DNA from: Cervus elaphus
Taxonomy: Eukaryota > Chordata > Mammalia > Artiodactyla > Cervidae
DNA length: 64,000 bases
Assembly: GCF_910594005.1 (NCBI RefSeq)
Contig: NC_057848.1
Location: 132,504,155 to 132,568,154, forward strand
Direction of reading: 5' to 3'
The notes beneath the pieces were generated by a model. The model worked only from the letters and a program-made list of their open reading frames with translations. It was not told the DNA's origin and did not search any database. Below, piece by piece: positions 56,330 to 64,000 of the stretch. How positions within the stretch are numbered: position 1 is the first letter of the stretch; every line of letters starts with the position of its first letter. A program made the translations under genes and the position numbers.

Positions 56330-56610
56330 TTGATTTGGAGGAGTTTTATTGATGATGTAGGAGAATGTCATCATTTCCAAGAAATATATATTGAAATGTT
56401 TTGAAGTGATGGGAATATTGTGTCAGCAGATGGCTGTGCAAGAATTTAGAAAAAAACTAATGGTAATGAAAGAGAGATGTGAAGCAAATGAAGTATCATA
56501 TTAACAATAAGAAACTTGGGTAAAAGGGGGTACAGGAGCTTTTTGTGCTTTTCTGGTCACTTTTCTGTTGTGAATTAATTAAAAAAAACAAATCCTTAAA
56601 AATAAATTTG
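56330..56610 (+). mobile_element. Old L1 3' UTR fragment (tentative)
   Basis: 'gatgatgtaggagaatgtcatcattt', 'tgggtaaaagggggtacaggag' and 'ttaaaaataaatt' resemble the 3' UTR end of old mammalian L1 subfamilies. Confidence 0.55.
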
Positions 56611-56629
56611 ATCAGTGAAGCTCCGTTAC

Positions 56630-56745
56630 TATGCTGGCTTTACAGATGAGAAAAATAAAACAGAGCAGTGAAGGAACTTGCCCCAAGCTACTCACTTAGT
56701 AAGGGGTGGACTTCTGCCAGTTGTCTGAGTAGGTATGGAGAGTGA
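56630..56745 (-). mobile_element. MIR fragment
   Basis: Minus-strand MIR core 'tttacagatgagaaaaataaaacagagcagtgaaggaacttgcccc'. Confidence 0.75.
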
Positions 56746-57700
56746 GGCAGAAATTGGCCTGTTAAGGATGACAGAATTTTCATGGCAGTCATGTGGTTGT
56801 CTTGTTCAGTTCTTGTCCTTCAGACTGTACATTAATTTGCTCCACTCAAAGAAGGTGTCCACATAAATAGAAATATTTCCATATGGTAGTGCTTTGTCAT
56901 ACTTCTAGCCATTCTCAGCTGTCATCCAAATGCAGACAGTGCTGGAATACAGAATGAGGTATATAAAAACTGATGTTGGGCTCCATACATCTGAAGAAAG
57001 CAGAGGCCCAAAAGATACAAAAGAGAGAGATGTTGAAAAAGAAAAGCTTTAAAAAAAAAAAGAAAAAGAAAAGGTTTGCCTTGGGACAGGTAACAATCTA
57101 ATCTCTCATGACAATTAATAAGGTTCATGTTTCTAAAAGCCTTTAAAGAGATCACTGGACTCTGGCCCTATCTAATGAGATCTTCAATTATTTCCAGGAA
57201 ACAAAGGGTGCAAGCAGGAGGAAGAAAAGGAGTGAAGGAGGCAATGACTTTCAAAACGGGGCAATTTATCATTTAGAAGACGAAAGACTAGCCTTTTGGG
57301 GTTTGGCATTATAATTCAACAAAACTTTCCATCTCTCCTTTGTTGCAAATACAAAATAAGAGGTAAAAGAGAATATATGTATATATAAAATAAACCTTAA
57401 GGGCAAAAGTTAGTTTTCCTTTTAATGAAAACACTGAAATCATCAACTTTAATTTTCTCCCAAATACCTTTCAGTTAAAAGACAAAAAGAACATGAAAAA
57501 TCTATGAAAAAAAAACCACTGGCTCATTAGGTAAATGATACATGCTGGACTTGCATGTAGAAATCATGCAAGTGATTAAACATGAAGAAATCATGACATC
57601 GGTTCCCATGTTCCCAGTCAAACCTGAACTGTTCTTCTGGTCATGAGTTGGTGTTCTGTCACTGCTTCACTGAACTGGATATGGGTCATTAACTGCGTTT
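56746..57700. other. Repeat-poor unique stretch
   Basis: No interspersed repeat recognised apart from A-rich DNA at 57036-57075 and a short TA run near 57375-57392. Confidence 0.45.
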
Positions 57701-57702
57701 TC

Positions 57703-57739
57703 AAAAGTGAATGATCAAAAAAAAAAAAAGTGAATGATC
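57703..57739. repeat. Poly(A) between direct repeats
   Basis: AAAAGTGAATGATC occurs at 57703-57716 and 57726-57739, separated only by A residues. Confidence 0.92.
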
Positions 57740-57960
57740 AGACTCAATTATGTGCATGGAGAGAGGCAAGAAAAAAACAAGCTAAATATTGAGGGAGGGA
57801 ACTATTTTTCCAATGGCGTTATGGTGTTTTTAGTGTTGGTTCACCTGTTTTTTCTCAAATCTTTTTGATTATTGAAGTAATGTGAGAGGTGGACATTCGG
57901 ATTCTGTGGATCAGATGCTTGGCTTTAGGCATATCTTGGTCCTTAAACACGATCAAATTC

Positions 57961-58100
57961 AGGGACTTCCCTAGCAGTCCAGTGGTTAAGATTATGCACT
58001 TCCAATGCATGGAGTGCAGGTTCGATCCCTGGTGGGGGAACTAAGATCCCACTATGCCTCCCAGTGCAGCCAAAAAGTAAAAAAGAAATTTTTTTTTTAA
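57961..58100 (+). mobile_element. CHR-type SINE, short
   Basis: Plus-strand short CHR-type SINE ending in an A-rich then T-rich run. Confidence 0.9.
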
Positions 58101-59940
58101 TTGAGTTCAGTAGTTGGAGCATTCTCATCTGTAATGGTCGTGCAATGTTGTGCTTAGAAATTCGTTGATCTGCTCATTCCAAAACTGTGTCTGGTGTTCC
58201 TCACATGATTGCACCATGTATAAATCTCCTCTAATCTTGCTAAACCTCTCTTTCCTCTACTGTGGAATCCAAAAGGACTCAGTTACAGGCTGCCGTGTGT
58301 GTCAGGACTCAGGGGCATTCTTGTTAAAGGATCATCTTTTTATACTACTTGAGTGTTTTATGGTCTCTCTAATAGATGTTTGTTTTCATTAAGGGAGAGA
58401 GAGGGTCCTCATTTTGATTCTTTGCCTTTTAAGGAAACGTTTCCTTTTGCAGCAATAACAAAGCAATAACACACACTCTTACTTTCTCACTCACGAACAC
58501 AAGATAATACATGTGAAATTTGGAGGAAGTAATTTAAGTTGAGCTGAGAAGTCTGACCTCACAAGCTAAAATGCTTTTTTTCCGAAATAAATTTTTAAAA
58601 TTCAATTAGGTGTGACTGATTTTAAAGTTTTTCAAGAGTGGCATACACATGCTACTATTAATTATATTCGGAAAGTACTTTCAAGATTCCAATGATATTC
58701 TGCTGATGGACCTACAACAGCTGTTTTTAGTCTCTAACCTGATGTTCATCCAGTTGGCATGTACAATAAAGTGTTTTTTAGGAGCAAGGGTGTTTGAGTC
58801 CAGTTAGAGGAGAAATAAAATACCTATATGCTGAAATGTGTCTAAACCCTTGTTCCTCATTTCCTTGATCCTTGCCAACACCACCTTTTAGGGCTGGAGA
58901 GAATCAATGACTTCTGTTTCCATGGAGGAAAAAAAAAAACTCAACTTGAGGCTACAGGTGATTTGGTTGAATGGTGTTTCACCCATAGAGGTGTACTCTG
59001 GACATAGCATTTGTTTCTTTATCTTTCTTCCTCTCAAGGTTTTTGCTTTCTGTTTCTTTCTTGCTAGAAGGAAGCCAGCTCTCAGAACTGTAATTCTCTA
59101 AAAGAAGTCAAGCATATTAACTGAACTCTTAAAGAAGGAATTAATTAGTTCTAGCAACAGTTTTCCTGAAACAATGGTGGTGGGGATGGTGTTGCTTATT
59201 TAAGGAGAAGAAATATTTAATAATAGAGATTTTTATAAAGCTCATATACTGTAGCTTTAAAAAAAATTACCACCTGATAGGCCAAGACAACCAACCAAGA
59301 GCAGAAATCATCAACTCTGGTAAAGTACAAAAATGTTATATCCTCTTTGAGAGCCAGTTTTCTAAACTATGAGATAGGAACAACCTCCCAGGGTTGGTAT
59401 GAAGCAGTCTGTGTGAGTCAATTACTTAATATAAATATAATGCAGTTTCTTTATCTTAAAATGAGAATGGATAGATATATAGATGGAGTCATCTTCAATA
59501 TTTTTTACTGGTCTTGAGTAGATATTCAATTAATTGAGATCTAATTCCATTAAATATACTTACACCACATTGCACAAGTAAAGAAAATGTTACTATTCTG
59601 TTAGTGTTAATAAATTGACTGTCAGACTCTCTGCCAGTTGAGATAGCATGTTGTATATATACTGTTATTGGGAGTACACATTACCAGTAAAAAGCATCAA
59701 ACCTATGAACCAAAGCTTAGATCTGGAAACTGCCAGGGGATATTAGGGAGTAGATAGCAGAATAAGGGGACTCAGAAGGAGATAAAAGAAATACATTTTA
59801 AATATCATTGATTGAAGGCATAGGATTCCTTTAAAAATTTTAAGAATATATCTTCACTCTTAGTGCCATTTCTTGATATTTCATATCTAATATGTCTCTT
59901 CTTCATGTTAGATATTGTGTATAGACTTAGACTAGGTTAG
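58101..59940. other. Longest repeat-poor stretch
   Basis: About 1.8 kb in which I recognise only a worn MIR at about 59335-59445 ('ccagttttctaaactatgagatagg', 'cccagggttggtatgaag'). Small frames, for example plus 58150-58392, lack known motifs. A candidate for conserved non-coding DNA; the sequence alone does not show it. Confidence 0.45.
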
Positions 59941-59949
59941 ACACCATAT

Positions 59950-60120
59950 ATGGTGATCCCTAGGTCAGGAAGATCCTCTGGAGAAGGGAATGGCTACCCA
60001 CTCCAATGTTCTTGCCTGGAGAATTCCATGGACAGAGGAGCCTGGCGAGCTACAGTTCACAGGGTTGCAAAAAGGTGGACATGACTGAGCAACTAACACT
60101 TTCACTTTGGTTTCACTTTC
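59950..60120 (+). mobile_element. Bov-tA SINE, 5'-truncated
   Basis: Plus-strand SINE missing most of its tRNA head and ending with 'ttcactttggtttcactttc'. Confidence 0.9.
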
Positions 60121-60257
60121 ATGATCCTTGGGTAAGTATCAGGGTAAGGACCAGAACCCTTTAGGTTACAATAATCACTCCTGATATTATTAACTATTTG
60201 GGCTAAGTGGAAAGCTGGGAAATCCGTATTAGGCTTTTTTTAGGCCCAAGGTTGAAC

Positions 60258-60477
60258 ATATGTGTGTGCTAAGTCGCTTCAGTCATGTCTGACTCTTTGC
60301 GACCCCATGGACTGTAGCCCACCAGGCTCCTCTGTCCATGGGATTCTCCAGGCAAGAATATTGGGGTGATTTTCATGCCCTCCTCCAGGATATCTTCCAG
60401 ACCCAGGGGTTGAACCCATGTCTCGTATGTCTCCTGCATTGCAGGTGGAAGATTCTTTACCACTAATGGTATCTGGG
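60258..60477 (-). mobile_element. Bov-tA SINE
   Basis: Complete minus-strand SINE. Confidence 0.93.
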
Positions 60478-60649
60478 ACTTCATTTCTGTAAATGTTGGG
60501 CAAGTGAAGTTTTCTTCTTTCTCCAGGTTGGGCCAATCAGATCCATACATCTCAAATTTTCCAGGACAGTCGTTATTTAAAGCATTTGTTTCCATTATTC
60601 CTATGAGTAAAATCATATTTACCAGGCCATGTGTCCCAGTTGTGATATC

Positions 60650-61140
60650 AAGAGCTTATTTATTCCACATACGTTTTTGAGTAACTGTTATGTGCCAAAT
60701 CAAAAGGTACATAGTCTTTGTAAAGAAATAACTCAGAATTATGTTTTAAATTTAATTAATTAATAAGACAATCAACTAATTAAAATAATTAAGTCAATGG
60801 ATTAAAATAATCAATAAATTAGTATAATGAATTATTAAGATGTAATGCAATTAATATGTAAAATGACTCAGTAGATTATTATAAATAAAATAACTAAAAA
60901 TATAGTATAAAGTATAATACACATTATAACTATAAATAACAATATATATAAAATGTAAATTATAAATAAAATAGTCCATCAGTAAGTTACTATAATAAGT
61001 TATAAAATAATAATGTAATTGACTAATACAATAATCCACTTAACAAGCAAATATAGGTAGTTTACAATGTTCTAGTGGTGAGCAAAGCAGACCCATTTCT
61101 TGTCCTAGTAAAGCTTCCATTCAAACAGGGCAGTAAGTGA
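60650..61140 (+). mobile_element. L2 fragment interrupted by AT-rich DNA
   Basis: L2 blocks at 60650-60715 ('ttattccacatac', 'aactgttatgtgccaaatc') and 61065-61140 ('tgttctagtggtgagcaaagcagac') are collinear. Between them, 60740-61050 is a run of AAT/TAA-rich DNA. Confidence 0.65.
60740..61050. repeat. AT-rich low-complexity block
   Basis: About 310 bp made almost only of A and T in irregular AATT, ATAA and TATA words. Confidence 0.92.
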
Positions 61141-62055
61141 TTGTCCATGTTTGGCTTCTGTGTCTAAGAGGCTGTTTCTTTTCTGTGCTTTTAGATTTTA
61201 CTGCTTTTTTCTTGGATCTCCAGGAGTTAAAACCGAAGTCCCACTCAGTAGGTTAATTAAATATATCATTGGATCTGCTTCTTTTGGCTTTTCTTCAGTA
61301 TTTGAAGTTTTTATAAAAAGTTTTTCTAAAGTGCCTTCTCTTTTTTGACTCTCCAGATTTATACCATACAAACACCATAAAAAAAATGCCTTTACTAAAA
61401 CAAAGATAATGGGAAGTCTAGAGGGAATGAATATGATTTCATTATTCTCAGCTTCTTACATTTTTCTCTTGTTGGATTTTTTAAGAGCTATTAAAAAGCT
61501 CTTTCTGTACACATGCACCTTCTTTTCACTCATGCTTCTGCCCTTGAAAAACCTGGTATATTTTCCCATTGTCCCACACCCACGTATATTTATGTGCAGA
61601 AAGAATGAGATCATACTGAGATAAATCCTTTCTGATGGACATCACGACCCAATGACTCATTCCATCTCCACAATTAGCTATTCAACAAACTGTCACTGCT
61701 TTCTGAATGCTTTGAAAAGAGTTTTTACCTGTTTCTAGGAAATCAGTGAGGTTTTGCACATCTTTCAGTTCTTAATTTGGGGTGGAGGTGGTATTTTTGG
61801 CTGAGTCCCTCAAAAGCTGATTATGAGATGAGGATTAATTAAGGGATTAATTAAGGACATGCTGTCAGAAGAAACCAGTTAAGAACTGGAGGAAGCAGGA
61901 CAAGGAATATGAAAAGCACAAGTAAGGATACAATTTCAGATTTCAGGCAAAGTCCTTTCAAGAGAAGCTGAGAAGCTGATCTCCAAGGGGAATTCTGAGG
62001 AGTGTGCTATTCCTTAAATTTGTCCAGATGAGAACAAGAGGGCTGTGCTTTCATG
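61141..62055. other. Repeat-poor unique stretch
   Basis: No repeat I can name. A small tandem 'attaattaaggg' occurs at 61833-61856. The part from 61800 may be a worn LTR. Confidence 0.4.
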
Positions 62056-62059
62056 CTCT

Positions 62060-62668
62060 TTTAAAACTTTTATTGGAGTATAGTTGCTTTACAACGTTGT
62101 GTTAGTTTCTATTGTACAGCAAACTGAATCAGCTATTCATATACATCTTGCATAGTGTGATAGTGTTAGTCGTTCAGTTGTATCTGACTCTTTGTGACCC
62201 CATGGACTGTAGCCCGCCAGGCCCCTCTGTCCATAGGATTTCCCAGGCAAGAATACTGGAGTGGATTGCCATTTTTTCTTCCAGGGGATCTTCCTGACCC
62301 AGGGACTGAACCCAGGTCTCCTGCATTTCAGACAGATTCTTTTCTGTCTGAGTCTCCAGGGAAGCCCACACATAAACATATACTCCCTCTTTTTTTGGAT
62401 TCCCTTCCCATTTAGGTCACCAAAGAACACTGAGTTGAGTTCCCCATGCCGTACAGTAAGTTCTCATTAGTTACCTATTTTACATATAGTATCAATAATG
62501 TATGTATGTCACTCCCAATATCCCAATTAATCTCATTCACCCACCCTTTCCCCTTGGTATCCATACACTTGTTCTCTACATCTCTGTCTCTATTTTTGCT
62601 TTGTAAATAAAATCGTCTATACCAATTTTTTTCAGATTCCACATATATGCATTAATATACGGTGTTTG
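62060..62668 (-). mobile_element. L1 3' end, SINE-interrupted
   Basis: Minus-strand L1 3' UTR, similar to 11911-12525, with a Bov-tA inside at about 62156-62370. The 5' truncation is near 62668. Confidence 0.9.
62156..62370 (-). mobile_element. Bov-tA SINE
   Basis: Minus-strand SINE inside the L1; the flanks share CATATAC. Confidence 0.92.
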
Positions 62669-62893
62669 TCTAGTTGTTGGCCAAAACCCTCCAGGGGAAG
62701 TGAGAGGGAAGTAAGCCCCAGGCAACCAAACAATTTGTACCAGAGTTATTTCAGTAATCCAAGGACAGTCCTCCAGGTTGTCTCAGGTGTCCAATATTGA
62801 AAGCAAAAGGATCTCAAAACAGAGGAAGTGTTGCCCAGAATAATAAAAAGCATCAAGGGAATCTGAGAGGAACATCAGCATCTACTAGGGGAA
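62669..62893. other. No recognised feature
   Basis: Short unique sequence; may continue the possible worn LTR at 61.8-62.05 kb. Confidence 0.3.
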
Positions 62894-62904
62894 GCATTTA
62901 ACAT

Positions 62905-63048
62905 CAATAGAGTCACTCAGTCATGTCTGACTCTTTGGGACCCCAAGGACTACAGCACTCCAGGCCTCCCTGTCTGTTAGCAACTCCCAGTGTTTACTCA
63001 AATGCTTGTCCATTGAGTCGGTGATGCCATCCAACCTTCTCATCCTCA
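62905..63048 (-). mobile_element. BovB 3' end, very short
   Basis: Last ~140 bp of BovB in reverse, with a perfect 11-bp TSD GCATTTAACAT at 62894-62904 and 63049-63059. Confidence 0.95.
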
Positions 63049-63135
63049 GCATTTAACATAACTGAACATTTTTCATCACAAGAAATAAAGCCTTCTCACC
63101 ATCCTATCTAGTATCATACCTGTTAGTTCATAGTT

Positions 63136-63410
63136 TGGAGAAGGCAATGGCAACACACTCTGGTACTCTTGCCTGGAAAATTCCATGGATGGAAGAGCCT
63201 GGTAAGCTGCAGTCCATGGGGTCACTAGGAGTCGAATACTACTGAGTGACTTCACTTTCACTTTTCACTTTCATGCATTGAAGAAGGAAATGGCAACCCG
63301 TGCTGTGTTCTTGCCTGGAGAATCCCAGGGACAGAGGAGCCTGGTGGCCTGCCATCTATGGGGTTGCACAGAGTCAGACACGACTGAAGCGACTTAGCAG
63401 GATCAGCAGC
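63136..63410 (+). mobile_element. Bov-A2 SINE, complete dimer
   Basis: Two Bov-A units joined by 'ttcactttcacttttcactttcatgcattg' and a final (AGC)-type tail. Perfect 11-bp TSD AGTTCATAGTT at 63125-63135 and 63411-63421. Confidence 0.96.
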
Positions 63411-63462
63411 AGTTCATAGTTGCTCAAACATATTTGCTGCTTTTGCTTTAAAATATTATAAG

Positions 63463-63528
63463 AGGATCCTAGTGGACTACAGTTCATGAGGTTGCAAAAG
63501 GTTGGACACAACTGAGGGACTAACACGT
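63463..63528 (+). mobile_element. Bov-tA 3' fragment
   Basis: Last ~60 bp of a Bov-tA, ending 'actgagggactaacac'. Confidence 0.8.
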
Positions 63529-63529
63529 T

Positions 63530-64000
63530 CAATTTTCACACCAACAATTTAATCAGAGACAAAGGAGTATTGAGACTTCACTTCTTATCAGTTTGCCTAA
63601 TTTTTACCCTCAACTTGGATGAACCCCTAATAAGGGTAATGCACACTAGTTCATACATTATCCTTATTTCTAAGTCTGCCATAGAAGCTTGCAGCAAACA
63701 TTAACAGAGTGAACTTTCTGTGAGTAGAGTTTTCAGAACCATTCTTCAGGAGTGGTAGACTTTGAGCTAATTACAGAGGTCCTTCCGTTTCCCCTGGTCC
63801 TCAGTAGCACTATACAGATGCAAGCAAATTGATATTAACATCAAGAACAACCTTGAAAAGGAATTAGGTTAGTGACCAACATCCTAATGGGCTTGTACAG
63901 AAATGGAAAAAGACAGTCCTATGAAGCATACTCTGATTTGTAGTAAGCTCAGCGGTAGGTATGGTAATTATTTGTATATACACATCTTTTGTGTGTGCTC
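63530..64000. other. No recognised feature
   Basis: Unique DNA to the end of the window, with no repeat or frame I can support. Confidence 0.4.

Overview
This window is non-coding genomic DNA of a bovid ruminant (cattle, buffalo, sheep or goat type). The evidence is the repeat content: BovB (RTE-type) LINEs, Bov-tA and Bov-A2 SINEs, CHR-type tRNA-Glu SINEs, ruminant L1, and one solo LTR resembling a ruminant class II endogenous retrovirus. These lie on an older mammalian layer of MIR, L2, old L1, HAL1-like sequence, hAT-Charlie MITEs and worn LTRs. I see no host protein-coding exon, tRNA, rRNA or CRISPR that I can support. The window is best read as an intergenic or intronic stretch whose recognisable open frames are retrotransposon relics. 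Family names are from recognition of diagnostic sequence, not from a database search.

Layout. 1-5.6 kb: a minus-strand L1 cut by the window edge, an old LTR broken by SINEs, and a 5'-truncated plus-strand L1 with a perfect 14-bp target-site duplication (TSD) and a 485-codon open C-terminal ORF2. 6.4-7.0 kb: nested SINEs with a 109-bp tandem duplication. 7.2-8.0 kb: L2 tail and a hAT MITE split by a small twin-primed L1. 8.0-11.7 kb: a MIR holding a SINE and an essentially full-length BovB. 11.9-16 kb: truncated L1, SINEs and old LTR pieces. 16.4-18 kb: repeat-poor. 18-19.7 kb: 5' region of an old L1. 21-23 kb: two BovB copies. 24.6-26.7 kb: an old L1 interrupted by a younger L1 3' end and by an inverted copy of the 7.2-7.4 kb sequence. 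27-38 kb: scattered SINEs, MIRs, an L2 reverse-transcriptase relic and BovB 3' ends.

38-46.6 kb is one nearly full-length ruminant L1 (tandem-unit 5' UTR, ORF1, ORF2, 3' UTR). Its ORF1 is split by a 581-bp solo LTR. 46.6-51 kb is a MIR split by a hAT MITE plus repeat-poor DNA. 51.3-52.7 kb is HAL1-like. 53-55.7 kb carries three same-strand BovB pieces. 55.9-64 kb is mostly repeat-poor, with some SINEs, an old L1 3' end, an AT-rich block inside L2, and a complete Bov-A2.

All autonomous elements look disabled: frameshifts in BovB and L1, altered catalytic motifs, and 5' truncation. The most useful observations are structural: an 18-kb-distant inverted duplicate, long direct repeats around inserts, a SINE flank shared 10 kb apart, and a perfect 34-bp tandem duplication. 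I found no convincing new biological system.
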